The notes beneath the pieces are model-generated. The model made no database searches, had not been told where the DNA came from, and worked only from the letters and a program-made list of their open reading frames with translations. A stretch of 64,000 nucleotides of DNA, from NCBI GenBank assembly GCA_022826205.1, contig JAJDVJ010000055.1, positions 1 through 64,000 on the forward strand, read 5' to 3'. A program made the position numbers and the translations under genes. This DNA comes from Silicimonas sp. (GTDB lineage: Bacteria; Pseudomonadota; Alphaproteobacteria; Rhodobacterales; Rhodobacteraceae). Shown piece after piece: positions 44,716 to 54,189 of this stretch. How positions within the stretch are numbered: the stretch's first letter is position 1; the number at the start of each line of letters is the position of its first letter.

Positions 44716-44762
44716 CCCGACTTCAGAATTTCAGCCAACGGACCGCGCCTGCAATGTTCGCG

Positions 44763-45782
44763 TCAGGCGGCCCTTCCGAAATGCATGTTGCCGTTTCCAG
44801 CGGACTGCTCGACGGCATCAAGAGCATCCAGCACGACTCCAACCCCCGCCCCGTCTTCACGGACACGTTCGGATAGAATGCGCCGCCAGCGACGTGCACC
44901 CGCGCGCCCTGCGAAGAGGCCAAGCATGTGCCGTGTGACGGAATGTAGGCGACCGCCGTTGACGAGGTGACGTTCAATGTATGGGCACATGGCGCGAACC
45001 ACTTCCTCAGGCGACGAGAATTGCGGTCTCTCCCCGAAGATGTCGCGGTCAGCAGTGCCGAGGATACGCCATGGCGACTGATAGGCAGCCCGCCCGACCA
45101 TGACGCCGTCCACTCCCCGGCCTAGCAGTGCTTGTGCATGGTCCAGGGAGGCGATGCCGCCGTTCAATATGATCCGGAGGTCCGGAAACCGGTCCTTCAT
45201 GGCGCAGACGAGATCATGGTCCAAGGGCGGGACTTCGCGATTTTCCTTCGGACTGAGCCCCTGAAGCCACGCCTTTCGCGCGTGGATCGCCACGGTCGTA
45301 ACGCCAACATCCCTGACGCGCTGCAGAAAATCCGGAAGCACGACGGTGGGATCCTGATCATCGACGCCAATCCGGCACTTGACCGTGACCGGAACAGTGA
45401 CTGCAGATCGCATGGCCGCCAGGCACTCAGCCACCAGATCAGGCCTCTTCATGAGCACGGCGCCAAACGTTCCCGATTGGACTCTTTCTGAAGGACAGCC
45501 GACGTTCAGGTTGATCTCGTCATAACCGTCGGCCGCGGCAATCCGCGCGGCTTCAGCCAGTTCGGACGGGTCCGAACCGCCAAGTTGAAGTGCCAGCGGG
45601 TGTTCGGTGTCGTCGAAAGCAATGAGATGTCTGGCATTGCCGCGGACCAATGCGGCGGACGTCACCATTTCGGTATAGAGTCGGACACGACGCGACATGA
45701 GCCGGTGCAGATACCGGCAATGGCGATCTGTCCAATCCATCATCGGCGCAATGGAAAGTCTGGAGTGCTGGCTTGCTTTCAT
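44763..45782 (-). CDS. dusA: tRNA-dihydrouridine(20/20a) synthase DusA
   Basis: DusA is an FMN enzyme that reduces U20/U20a in tRNA D-loops. The 339-residue protein begins with SIAPMMDWTDRHCRYL, has TEMVTSAALV, LQLGGSDPSELAEAARI, the catalytic Cys in NLNVGCPSERVQSGTFG, CRIGVDDQ, IHARKAWLQGLSPKENREVP and RIILNGGI. These details (VQSGTFG; KAWLQGLSPKEN) separate DusA from DusB and DusC. No dusB is found near ntrB in this window. The ATG at 45782 lacks a strong ribosome-binding site. Confidence 0.92.
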   Translation of the reverse strand: MKASQHSRLSIAPMMDWTDRHCRYLHRLMSRRVRLYTEMVTSAALVRGNARHLIAFDDTEHPLALQLGGSDPSELAEAARIAAADGYDEINLNVGCPSERVQSGTFGAVLMKRPDLVAECLAAMRSAVTVPVTVKCRIGVDDQDPTVVLPDFLQRVRDVGVTTVAIHARKAWLQGLSPKENREVPPLDHDLVCAMKDRFPDLRIILNGGIASLDHAQALLGRGVDGVMVGRAAYQSPWRILGTADRDIFGERPQFSSPEEVVRAMCPYIERHLVNGGRLHSVTRHMLGLFAGRAGARRWRRILSERVREDGAGVGVVLDALDAVEQSAGNGNMHFGRAA

Positions 45783-46219
45783 TTTTGTGTTTCTTCAAAC
45801 CTTTGGCGGCAACTTCTGCTACGCCCGAGTGCGCCCCGACATCGCCGAGTTTTCTCCGCGACGCCGCTCTGCACACATAGCGCACACGAAAACTGGCCAC
45901 AATCTCCAAGCGCTCATCCGGTGCCAGTCCCGATTTCGGATCAGGCGAAAGTGCCACTACGCGAGTGTGACGTCCCTCTGACGCGTCGCTTGTCATCATC
46001 TCGTCGACATCGGCCTGTGGCAAGGCATCCGACTTCCTCTTCTTGCGCCCTGCGATGCCTGCTTTGTTCACCGGAATGCTCCTGAGAAGTATGTCGGCAT
46101 TGCACACTCGGCCTTCGTGTGGTTGACATCCACCGCAATGGCATCGCGCCGACGTGGCTGATAGACGCTCACGTCCGCCCGAAAGCAACTCGCCAAGAGC
46201 CCAATAAAGGAACCATCGT
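45783..46219. other. Gap between dusA and the sulfatase gene
   Basis: A minus-strand frame stays open across these 437 bases and continues into dusA in another frame. It contains GRKKRKSDALPQADVDEMM and LAPDERLEIVASFRVRYV, which look somewhat protein-like, but I do not recognise a family. AAAGGA at 46206-46211 is the likely ribosome-binding site of the sulfatase. Confidence 0.35.
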
Positions 46220-47713
46220 GTGACGGAGCGTCCCAATATCCTGTTGATCGAGGCCGACCAGATGGCAGCGTTTCCACTGGACTTCTGCAATCCCGACGGC
46301 CAGGCGAAAACGCCCAATCTCAGCGCGTTGGCGAAGGACGGCGTCGTCTTTGAGAACGCCTACTGCAACTCTCCTCTTTGCAGCCCGTCGCGCGCGTCAA
46401 AGTTCACCGGGCGCTTGCCAACAAGCCACCAGGTTTGGGGCAATGGGGCCGAGTTGCCCTCCGAGACGCCCACGATGATGCATTTTTTGCGGTCTGCAGG
46501 CTACCGAACGGCCTGTTCCGGTAAGTGCCATTTCGTGGGTGCGGACCAACTGCATGGTTTCGACCGGAGACTTACAACCGACATGTACCCGTCCAATTTC
46601 GACTGGTCGATCGATTGGGAGCCGGAGGTGGAACATCGCCCGGGCACGTCGGTTCAGAAACTGGCCGTTTCAGGCCCTTGCCGGACGAACAACCAGATCC
46701 TCTATGACTCGGAAGTGCAATTCCGAACGATCGAATTCTTGCGCTACCAGGCCCTGGAACGGCCGGACACGCCATTCTTCCTGCATGTTTCATACACACA
46801 GCCGCACGATTCCTACCAGTCCGTGCCAAAGTACCTCGACCGGTACAGTGGCGTCGACGTTGCCTTGCCGCGTCTGGACTCCGAGCCGGTGCCCAATCCC
46901 GTGACAGACTGGCTGGCCGTTCACCACGGGATCGATAAATTCCCTCCGACAGAGGAGCGAATCCGCGCTTCGCGCGAAGCCTACTATGCCATGATCTCGC
47001 ACCTTGACGAGTTTGTCGGAGACATCGTGGCCGAGCTGAAACTGCTCGGCCTCCACGACGACACGCTGATCGTCTTCACCAGCGACCACGGCGATATGAT
47101 GGGTGAAAGGAACATGTGGTTCAAGCGCACGTTCTGGGAACATTCGGTCAAGGTGCCGTTGGTGTTCTACAGCCCGTCGCGGCTGGTGCCCCGACGTGTC
47201 AAGCCCGCAGTGACTCTCGCAGATCTCTGTCCCACCCTGTCAGAGATTGGTGGAGCCGAAGAGTTCTGTGCCCGTTGGGGCAGCCCCGACAGTGCAAGTT
47301 TCTCAGCGCTGTTGGCTGAAGAAAGCACTGCCTGGAAGGACACGGCGATCATGCAGTACTTCGGGCCGGGCGTTGAAGCGCCTTGGTTCGCGATCCGGCG
47401 CGGGGATTTCAAGTACGTCTACATTCACGACTGGGGCGGCATTCTGATCAATCTTGCAGAAGATCCGGATGAGACCAACGACATGGCGGGTGACCCAGAC
47501 CAATCGGATCTGGTCGCGAAGCTGCATGACGCGCTGGTCGGCCAACTAGACCTCGATGCCCTCTCGGCAATGGTGAAGGAAAACAAGAAGCAGCGGTGCT
47601 TCTTGCACCAGAGCCTGAAAGGGAGCCCTGGCTACGCCTGGGACCACCAGCCCGACTTTGATGCCGGCAAGCAATACGTCCGTGGCGGCGTGAACAAGCC
47701 CGTGACCTGCTGA
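46220..47713 (+). CDS. Type I sulfatase, choline-sulfatase-like
   Basis: The 497-residue sulfatase needs Cys54 of CSPSR to be converted to formylglycine. It begins RPNILLIEADQMA (metal Asp), has NSPLCSPSRASKFTGRLP, SGKCHFVGADQLHGFDRRLTTD, YTQPHDSY, FTSDHGDMMGERNMWFKR (metal Asp/His and Lys) and a C-terminal region shared with BetC choline-sulfatases. GTG 46220 follows AAAGGA. No signal peptide is visible, so it is cytosolic as choline sulfatases are. The aldehyde dehydrogenase gene starts six bases after it. No betAB or choline transporter is adjacent, so another sulfate ester is possible. Confidence 0.9.
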   Translation: MTERPNILLIEADQMAAFPLDFCNPDGQAKTPNLSALAKDGVVFENAYCNSPLCSPSRASKFTGRLPTSHQVWGNGAELPSETPTMMHFLRSAGYRTACSGKCHFVGADQLHGFDRRLTTDMYPSNFDWSIDWEPEVEHRPGTSVQKLAVSGPCRTNNQILYDSEVQFRTIEFLRYQALERPDTPFFLHVSYTQPHDSYQSVPKYLDRYSGVDVALPRLDSEPVPNPVTDWLAVHHGIDKFPPTEERIRASREAYYAMISHLDEFVGDIVAELKLLGLHDDTLIVFTSDHGDMMGERNMWFKRTFWEHSVKVPLVFYSPSRLVPRRVKPAVTLADLCPTLSEIGGAEEFCARWGSPDSASFSALLAEESTAWKDTAIMQYFGPGVEAPWFAIRRGDFKYVYIHDWGGILINLAEDPDETNDMAGDPDQSDLVAKLHDALVGQLDLDALSAMVKENKKQRCFLHQSLKGSPGYAWDHQPDFDAGKQYVRGGVNKPVTC

Positions 47714-47719
47714 GGAACG

Positions 47720-49165
47720 ATGGCGATGGCTACCTATCCTGAACTGAATCTCCTGATCAACGGAACGTGGCGAAAGGGATCAGGCGGCGTATCTGAACCG
47801 GTGCTGAATCCGGCGACCGAAGAGCCACTCGGCGAAGTTCCGCACGCATCCGTCACGGACCTGGACGAAGCGCTTGCCGCCGCCGAGAGCGGATTTGCCG
47901 TTTGGAGAACCACGCCTCCGCATGAACGGGCGCGAGTGATATGTGCCGCAGCGGCCCTTGTCCGGGAAAGGTGCGAGGAGATTGCAGCGGCGCTGACGCT
48001 TGAAAATGGCAAGCCCATTGCCGAGGCGCGAAAGGAGGTGGCCGGATCCGCCGACATTCTCGAATTCGCCGGAGAGCAGTCCAAACGCGTGTTCGGAGAC
48101 ATTGTGCCCGGACGCGTGCCCGGCGTCCGGCATCTGGTACAAAGGGAGCCAGTGGGGGTAACGCTCTCGTTCACGCCTTGGAACTTTCCGATCAACACGT
48201 TTGCACGCAAGATTGGTCCCGCCTTGGCCGCCGGCTGTTCGGTCGTGGCCAAGGCGGCGGAAGAGACGCCGGCTTCGGCGTCCGCGATGGCCAAGGCGCT
48301 GGATGATGCGGGGCTTCCTGCAGGAATGCTCAACCTCGTGTTCGGTGTCCCCGCCGAGGTCTCAAGGCATTTGATGGCATCGCCTGCCGTGCGGAAGATC
48401 TCGTTCACCGGTTCGGTTCCGGTCGGCAAGCACCTTGCCGGGCTCGCTGCACAGCGAATGCAGCGAACGACTATGGAATTGGGTGGGCATTCTCCGGTTG
48501 TCGTGTTTGACGATGTCGACATCGCCAAGGCGGCTGATCTCCTGGTGGCAGGCAAGTATCGCAACGCCGGACAGGTCTGCATTTCCCCGACGCGCTTCTA
48601 CGTTCAAGAACGCATCTACGATGACTTCGTCGACGCGTTCGTGGAGCGGACTGAGAAGATCATCGTGGGTGATGGCCTGGACCCCGCCTCGCAAATGGGA
48701 CCACTGACAAACGACCGCCGGCTGGACGCGATGGCAGAATTTGTCGACGACGCTGCATCCAGGGGGGCGACCATAGCCACGGGGGGCGAACGGATCGGCA
48801 ATCGCGGATATTTCTTCGCTCCCACGGTGATCAAGGATGCTCCGGACGATTGCCGCGTCATGACGGAAGAACCGTTTGGTCCGCTTGCCCCCATGACACG
48901 CTTCTCCAGCATCGACGAGGTCGCCGGGCGTGCGAATGCCCTGCAATTCGGCCTTGCTGCCTATGCGGTGACTCGGTCGCTGGACCGCGCGACACGCATT
49001 TCAGACGCGCTGGACTCGGGAATGGTGGGAATCAACACGGTTGCCGTGGCCAGCCCGGAAGCACCCTTCAGCGGGGTCAAGGAAAGCGGTTACGGAATAG
49101 AGGGTGGCCCCGACAGCCTGGAACCCTTCCTTGCGACAAAGGCGGTTGCGCAGACGAGCCTTTGA
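47720..49165 (+). CDS. NAD(P)-dependent aldehyde dehydrogenase (succinate-semialdehyde dehydrogenase-like)
   Basis: The 481-residue enzyme shows the cofactor region FTPWNFPINTFARKIGPAL, FTGSVPVGKHL, the catalytic Glu253 in TMELGGHSPV and nucleophile Cys287 in RNAGQVCISPTRFY. The CISPTR sequence is typical of succinate-, glutarate- and alpha-ketoglutarate-semialdehyde dehydrogenases. It may start at the first or second ATG (47720 or 47726). It is cotranscribed with the sulfatase (6-base spacing), and its stop lies seven bases from the convergent alcohol dehydrogenase. Together they suggest oxidation of an alcohol released from a sulfate ester. Confidence 0.92.
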   Translation: MAMATYPELNLLINGTWRKGSGGVSEPVLNPATEEPLGEVPHASVTDLDEALAAAESGFAVWRTTPPHERARVICAAAALVRERCEEIAAALTLENGKPIAEARKEVAGSADILEFAGEQSKRVFGDIVPGRVPGVRHLVQREPVGVTLSFTPWNFPINTFARKIGPALAAGCSVVAKAAEETPASASAMAKALDDAGLPAGMLNLVFGVPAEVSRHLMASPAVRKISFTGSVPVGKHLAGLAAQRMQRTTMELGGHSPVVVFDDVDIAKAADLLVAGKYRNAGQVCISPTRFYVQERIYDDFVDAFVERTEKIIVGDGLDPASQMGPLTNDRRLDAMAEFVDDAASRGATIATGGERIGNRGYFFAPTVIKDAPDDCRVMTEEPFGPLAPMTRFSSIDEVAGRANALQFGLAAYAVTRSLDRATRISDALDSGMVGINTVAVASPEAPFSGVKESGYGIEGGPDSLEPFLATKAVAQTSL

Positions 49166-49172
49166 AGCACCA

Positions 49173-50267
49173 TCATTCTGACGGCCCAAAGTCAATCAGG
49201 CTCCGCAGCACCTTTCCGTCCCGCATGGCGGCAAACCCGTCGTTAATATCTTCCAGCCGGATTTTCTGCGAGATGAAGACGTCGAGGTTCATTCGGCCTT
49301 GCATGTAGAGTTCAATGATCCGGGGCATGTCCACCCGGAACCGATTTGAGCCGAGAAGCGAGCCCTGAACTTTGCGCTCGCGCAGGAAGGCTGCACCGGT
49401 GAGTTCAATCGTTTCACCCTCGCGGAACAGTCCGACCAACGTTGCCGTCCCATCGAATGCCAGCATCTTGAAGGCATCCTCGGCCGTGCGCTTGGAACCG
49501 AGACAGTCAAAAGCATGATCCACACCTCTGCCGCTCAACTCCAGAACCTGTTCGACAGTGTCACCGTCCTTGGGGTTCACGATGTCGGTCGCGCCCAGCT
49601 TGCGTGCCAATTCCAGCTTGTCGGCATTCATGTCGATTGCGATGATCCGTTCGGCTCCGGCGATGTGCGCCGAATTCACCGCTGCCATCCCGACGCCGCC
49701 ACATGCGATTACGGCGACCGAATCGCCCGGACCGACCTTGGCCGTATTCACGACGGAGCCGTACCCGGTCATCACGGCACAGCCGACCAGCGAGGCGCGG
49801 TCCAGAGGCATGTCGTCGCGGATCTTCACCAACGCGTTCTCATGCACCAGCATTTGCTCGGCGAAAGACGACAAGTTCATGAAAGTGTGGATGCGGCCGG
49901 GCCGATCCCATTCCAAGCGCTCTGACACGCCAGGCGGCAACTTGATTTCCGGGTCAAAGCAGAGCGCTGGACGCCCCGTCGTGCAATACTCGCAGGTACC
50001 GCAAAAGACCGACAAACAGGTCACGACGTGATCGCCAGGTCTTACGTATCGGACCTCGTCCCCAATCGCCTCCACGATGCCGGAAGACTCGTGCCCAAGA
50101 ACAACGGGCATGGGATAAGGGGTGTGCGCCTCCATGTAGTGCAGGTCGGTGTGACAGATTCCTGCGTATGACGTTCTGAGCAAGACCTCCTGCGACTTGG
50201 GCTTGCGCACAGAGACATTCTCGATTTGCAACGGCGCACTGGGTTCGAAGAGTACGGCAGCCTTCAT
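49173..50267 (-). CDS. Zinc-dependent medium-chain alcohol dehydrogenase
   Basis: The 364-residue protein is a class III-like MDR alcohol dehydrogenase. Catalytic zinc ligands are in YAGICHTDLHY and VLGHESSGIVE; the four structural-zinc cysteines are in VFCGTCEYCTTGRPALC. The NAD motif is VAVIACGGVGMAAVNSA. It lies 12 bases downstream of an SDR gene in the same direction. It is probably the last gene of the GntR-associated catabolic series and would oxidise a primary alcohol; the aldehyde could then be used by the convergent aldehyde dehydrogenase. Confidence 0.92.
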   Translation of the reverse strand: MKAAVLFEPSAPLQIENVSVRKPKSQEVLLRTSYAGICHTDLHYMEAHTPYPMPVVLGHESSGIVEAIGDEVRYVRPGDHVVTCLSVFCGTCEYCTTGRPALCFDPEIKLPPGVSERLEWDRPGRIHTFMNLSSFAEQMLVHENALVKIRDDMPLDRASLVGCAVMTGYGSVVNTAKVGPGDSVAVIACGGVGMAAVNSAHIAGAERIIAIDMNADKLELARKLGATDIVNPKDGDTVEQVLELSGRGVDHAFDCLGSKRTAEDAFKMLAFDGTATLVGLFREGETIELTGAAFLRERKVQGSLLGSNRFRVDMPRIIELYMQGRMNLDVFISQKIRLEDINDGFAAMRDGKVLRSLIDFGPSE

Positions 50268-50279
50268 TCCGGAGAATCG

Positions 50280-51062
50280 TCAAAACGGCCGGCGCGCCAG
50301 CGAGAACGTCTGCCCCGTTGACCCGCCTACGGGCTGGGAAGCCAGGCTGACAGCCAGGTCCGCCACCTCGTCCGGGTGCTTGATCCGCTCCTGCGGCGGA
50401 AATCCGGGCGGAAGCTCGTCCTTGAACTTCTCGAGGACCTCTTCCGGCGTGTACCGTTCCGGCCGCCTCTCCCGATTGAAGATGTCGGTCGCGACCGGCC
50501 CAGGGATCAGGTTGTTGACGTCGATCTTTCGTGGCCAGAGCTCGTTCGCGAGGCATTCGGTGAAGATATGCACCCCTGCCTTGGATACGGTGTAAGAGCT
50601 TTGCTGTGCTGCGGCACGCAACCCCATGCCCGATGACATGTTGATGATCTTGCCGCCCTCGTTGATGTGCTCAAGGAGAAAACGTGTGACGAGATAGGTC
50701 CCGCGAACGTTGATCTCGATCGCGCGCCACCACCTCTCAGGATCACTGACGGCCACCTGCCCCAACTCCAGGTCGGCGCCCGCGTTGTTGACGAGGATGT
50801 CGACATTGCCCAATGCAGAGACGAGCGCTCCGCAGGTCTTTTCGGTTGCAGAAGGATCAGCCAGGTCAACCACACCCATGTGGCATCGGACATCCAGTGC
50901 CTTGATCTTGCCGGAAACTTCCAAGAGTTCGGATTCCGTGCGCGCCAAAATGGCAACATCTGCGCCAGCCTTTGCAAATCGAAGCGCAATTGCGCGACCG
51001 ATGCCGCGGCCTGCACCTGTCACCACGGCAGTCTTGCTGGCGAGTGGTTTCGGGTTGGACAT
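50280..51062 (-). CDS. Short-chain dehydrogenase/reductase
   Basis: This 260-residue SDR has AVVTGAGRGIGRAIALRFA, NNAGADLELG, the Ser in NMSSGMGLRAA, and Tyr/Lys in SYTVSKAGVHIF. The start follows a strong AAGGAG. It sits between a degraded beta-keto-acid cleavage enzyme tail upstream and the zinc alcohol dehydrogenase downstream (12 bases). The substrate is unknown; the operon context suggests a hydroxy acid or polyol. Confidence 0.88.
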   Translation of the reverse strand: MSNPKPLASKTAVVTGAGRGIGRAIALRFAKAGADVAILARTESELLEVSGKIKALDVRCHMGVVDLADPSATEKTCGALVSALGNVDILVNNAGADLELGQVAVSDPERWWRAIEINVRGTYLVTRFLLEHINEGGKIINMSSGMGLRAAAQQSSYTVSKAGVHIFTECLANELWPRKIDVNNLIPGPVATDIFNRERRPERYTPEEVLEKFKDELPPGFPPQERIKHPDEVADLAVSLASQPVGGSTGQTFSLARRPF

Positions 51063-51089
51063 GTATATCTCCTTCAGTGTTGTGAGCGT

Positions 51090-51182
51090 CTAGGAGCCGA
51101 CATGGTCTCCGCACTTGAGACGCAGAACCTCGCGGGCTTCGGCTGGTGTCGCAAATTCCATCGACAGGTTTTCGACGATCAT
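51090..51182 (-). pseudogene. Tail fragment resembling beta-keto acid cleavage enzyme (DUF849)
   Basis: A 30-codon minus-strand frame reads MIVENLSMEFATPAEAREVL and ends a few codons later at TAG. The ATPAEARE.L pattern is the usual C-terminus of BKACE/DUF849 enzymes (3-keto-5-aminohexanoate cleavage family). Nothing upstream matches the rest of that enzyme; a stop and the end of another SDR gene lie there. I read it as a 3' remnant left by deletion, though a tiny functional peptide cannot be excluded. Confidence 0.4.
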
Positions 51183-51203
51183 GTGCATGGATCTTGCCTT
51201 CGA

Positions 51204-51998
51204 TCAGAGGGATTCGACGTTGCCGCAAACGCTCAGCGCCTGACCGGAAATGTTCCGGCCAGCGGGCGAGCAGAGGAACAAGACCATGTTGGCCACGTCT
51301 TCAGCACTCACCATCCTGCGGAGAGAAATCTTGCCGAGATACTCGTCGCGCATCTCGTCAAAGCTGGTGCCGATGGCATCCGCCCGCGCCTGAATCACCC
51401 TATCAATGCGAGGGCCTTCAACGACGCCAGGGAGGATTGCATTCACGCGAACCCCTTCTGGGCCCATTTCGATGGCGAGACTCTTTGTGAAGCCGACCAC
51501 AGCCCATTTGGACGCCGCATATGGCGTGCGGTTTGCGTAGCCCAACCGCCCGGCTACGGAAGAGATGTTGATAATCGCGCCATTTTCTGAAGCCTTGAGC
51601 GCAGGGGCCGCCTTGCGCACGCAATAAAATTGGCCCGTGAGGTTGATCGCGATCGTGGCTTCCCATTCTGTCGGCTCAATGTCTTCAACCTTTGCCGTCG
51701 GACCCGCAATGCCAGCATTGTTCACCAAAACATCGAGGCCCCCAAACTCGGTTGCGACTTCTTCAAAGAACGCATCTACGCCTGCATGGTTCGATACATC
51801 CACAACACGGGCAATGACTTCGGGATGTGCGGACCGCAAGTCGTTCACCGCGTCCTCGGACACATCGAACGCGGCAGCCTTTGCTCCAGCTCCAATCAGT
51901 GCTTCAACGATCGAGCGGCCGATTCCTGCCGCTCCGGCCGACACAACTGCGCGCAATCCAGTCAACGAAACACTGGGCATTTGGCCATTTTGATCCAA
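51204..51998 (-). CDS. Short-chain dehydrogenase/reductase
   Basis: The 264-residue SDR shows AVVSAGAAGIGRSIVEALI, AAFDVSE (acidic residue favouring NAD), NNAGIAGPT, Ser in NISSVAGRLG and Tyr/Lys in PYAASKWAVVGF. It lies 12 bases after the fused TRAP permease gene in the same direction. It resembles 3-ketoacyl-ACP-reductase-like sugar or polyol dehydrogenases. It is paralogous to, but clearly different from, the SDRs at 50280 and 58215. Confidence 0.88.
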   Translation of the reverse strand: MDQNGQMPSVSLTGLRAVVSAGAAGIGRSIVEALIGAGAKAAAFDVSEDAVNDLRSAHPEVIARVVDVSNHAGVDAFFEEVATEFGGLDVLVNNAGIAGPTAKVEDIEPTEWEATIAINLTGQFYCVRKAAPALKASENGAIINISSVAGRLGYANRTPYAASKWAVVGFTKSLAIEMGPEGVRVNAILPGVVEGPRIDRVIQARADAIGTSFDEMRDEYLGKISLRRMVSAEDVANMVLFLCSPAGRNISGQALSVCGNVESL

Positions 51999-52010
51999 GA
52001 CATCAATCCT

Positions 52011-54029
52011 TCAATCCAAGGGTGCCAGCACGTCCATTGAATTGGGCAGCCACAGGACGACTTCCGGGAACAGCGTCAGCAAGAAGATCACGACGATCTC
52101 AACGATGACGAACGGAATGATGCCGCGGTAGATTGTGGCCGTGGACACGTTGTACTTCCTTGCAACGCCGTGGATGACAAACACGTTGATGCCGACCGGT
52201 GGCGTAATCTGTCCCATTTCCATCATGATCACCATGATGACCCCGAACCAGATGGGATCGAACCCAAGGCCCACGACCGTAGGAAACAGGATCGGCAGGG
52301 TCAGCATCATCATCGGAATGATGTTCATCACCATGCCGAGCACCAGATAGAGCAACAGGATGAGCACGTAAATGACATAACGTGAGACATCGAGCGTGTT
52401 CAGGAAGTTCGCAAAAGACAACGGCAAGTCCGTCAAGGTAATGAAGTAGCCAAGCAATCCGACCCCAATGAGGATCGTGAATATCATGGCACTGGTCGTC
52501 GTGGCTTCGAGAAGGGCCGCGAACAACTTGTGACGATTGAACCCTTTGGCGAAGAGCGCGATCAGAAGCGCGCCGCTCGCGCCAACACCTCCCGCTTCGG
52601 TGGGCGTCAGAATTCCCGAGTAGATACCGCCGATCACCGCGGCGAAGAGCGCACCAACCGGCCAGATGTCGAAGATCGACTTTGCGATTTCGTGTGCCGG
52701 AAACCTTTCCGACCTTGGGCCAAGCTTTGGATTGATGACGCACTGGATGTATGTGGCAAAGGCAAAGCCGAGCGTCAGAATAATTCCCGGGATGATCCCG
52801 GCCATGAACATCTTGCCGATCGATTGCTCGGTGATGATGCCATAGACCACGAAGCCAATGCTGGGCGGGATCAGGATGCCCAGCGTTCCCCCGGCGGCGA
52901 CTGCGCCCGTCGCCAGCGAATCGTCATAGTCGTACTTCTTCATTTCCGGAATGGAAACGGAACCCATCGTCGCCGCCGAGGCCACGCTGTCTCCGCAAAT
53001 GGCAGCAAAACCGCCGCACCCGGCCACCGTTCCAACGGCCAGGCCACCGGGCAGCCGCCCAAAGACCTTGATTCCGGCGTTGTAGAGCTTTGCGCCGATG
53101 CCGGCATGCAGGATCAAGAACCCCATCAGAAGGAAGAACGGGATCACGCAAAAGAAATACACCGCCACCGAGTCATAGGTATTGATCTTGGTGACATTGA
53201 AGGCGACGTCGCTTCCGATCAGGAAAGTAAGCCCGGTGAGGCCCGCAAAAGCCATCGAGAAGCCCACGGGGAAGCCGAGCAGGAGAATGAACATCAGGAA
53301 GGCGGTGTAGAGCATGCCAACCGCTGGCGAACTCAAGTCCGGTGCAATCGCCTTGAGAACGAGACCAGAGGACATGCCTGCGACCGCCAGGGCGATGATG
53401 GCCGCCAGCGTCGTCCAGAACCGCACACGCCCCTCGTATTGTTGGAACAGTCCTGACAGATGCGAGAACAGCAAACCGACCAGCGTCAACGCGAGCAACA
53501 ACGTTCCTGCTGCAACTACAGCATACAAGACCCAGTAAGGCATGCGGATGATGTCGGAAATTTCCTCACGCTGAAACGCTTCCAGGGACCGGGACGCGCT
53601 CAGCCAGCTCATTGCACCAAACAGGAATGCGCCCCAAATGCTGAAAATGCTCTGCAAAGTGCTGTTCGTCTGAGCGGACATCATGGATGTGACCAAGTCC
53701 ACCGACACGTGCTGGTTCTTCAACATCGTATAGGCGATGCTGAAGAACGCCATGAAGACCAGCATGAAGGTTTGCAATTCGATCATGCCTGACAACGGTT
53801 TGCTGAAGGCCAGGCGACTGACCAGATCGACGACCATCGCAATTGACATCAGCAACGTCACGACGGCGGCGGCGTAGCAGAGATACCGACACACCGGGTC
53901 GAGAATTCCGTGTATTCCCCGGGCAATCGCGCCAAAGGCGTCGTCCCCGGCTTCAGCCGTTGGCGGTCCGCCGCACTCGAGTTGGGCGACGTCTATTTCG
54001 ATGTCTGCATCTGAGTCTTGCGGTGTCAT
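52011..54029 (-). CDS. Fused TRAP transporter permease (DctQ-DctM)
   Basis: The 672-residue protein joins a DctQ-type small permease (about residues 45-210; VDLVSRLAFSKPLSGMIEL) to a DctM-type large permease (about 230-672; LGFPVGFSMAFAGLTG, GGFAAICGDSVASAATMGSV, AGGTLGILIPPSIGFVVYG, LTPTEAGGVGASGALL, GQITPPVGINVFVIHG). Such fusions are common in TRAP systems. It follows its binding protein (54243-55316) with a 213-base gap holding a GGTCCGACC palindrome. It imports the substrate of the surrounding catabolic enzymes. Confidence 0.93.
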   Translation of the reverse strand: MTPQDSDADIEIDVAQLECGGPPTAEAGDDAFGAIARGIHGILDPVCRYLCYAAAVVTLLMSIAMVVDLVSRLAFSKPLSGMIELQTFMLVFMAFFSIAYTMLKNQHVSVDLVTSMMSAQTNSTLQSIFSIWGAFLFGAMSWLSASRSLEAFQREEISDIIRMPYWVLYAVVAAGTLLLALTLVGLLFSHLSGLFQQYEGRVRFWTTLAAIIALAVAGMSSGLVLKAIAPDLSSPAVGMLYTAFLMFILLLGFPVGFSMAFAGLTGLTFLIGSDVAFNVTKINTYDSVAVYFFCVIPFFLLMGFLILHAGIGAKLYNAGIKVFGRLPGGLAVGTVAGCGGFAAICGDSVASAATMGSVSIPEMKKYDYDDSLATGAVAAGGTLGILIPPSIGFVVYGIITEQSIGKMFMAGIIPGIILTLGFAFATYIQCVINPKLGPRSERFPAHEIAKSIFDIWPVGALFAAVIGGIYSGILTPTEAGGVGASGALLIALFAKGFNRHKLFAALLEATTTSAMIFTILIGVGLLGYFITLTDLPLSFANFLNTLDVSRYVIYVLILLLYLVLGMVMNIIPMMMLTLPILFPTVVGLGFDPIWFGVIMVIMMEMGQITPPVGINVFVIHGVARKYNVSTATIYRGIIPFVIVEIVVIFLLTLFPEVVLWLPNSMDVLAPLD

Positions 54030-54189
54030 CAGATCTTCCTTCCAAGACGCGGCGGACCCCTGCGTGTCAATTGGCTTGGCGGCCAGTCCCGACGCCGCAT
54101 TGGGTGCAATGCGACGCCAGATTGCTTGAAGGTGCGAACCTTTGTTCCGGAATCCTGACGTGCCTTGGCGTCAGTACAACGAGATGCCA

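Noticed and set aside
52530-53456. A 308-codon plus-strand open frame rich in charged residues
   Set aside because: It is antisense to the fused TRAP permease; hydrophobic codons read backward give Asp/Glu/Arg-rich shadows of this kind.
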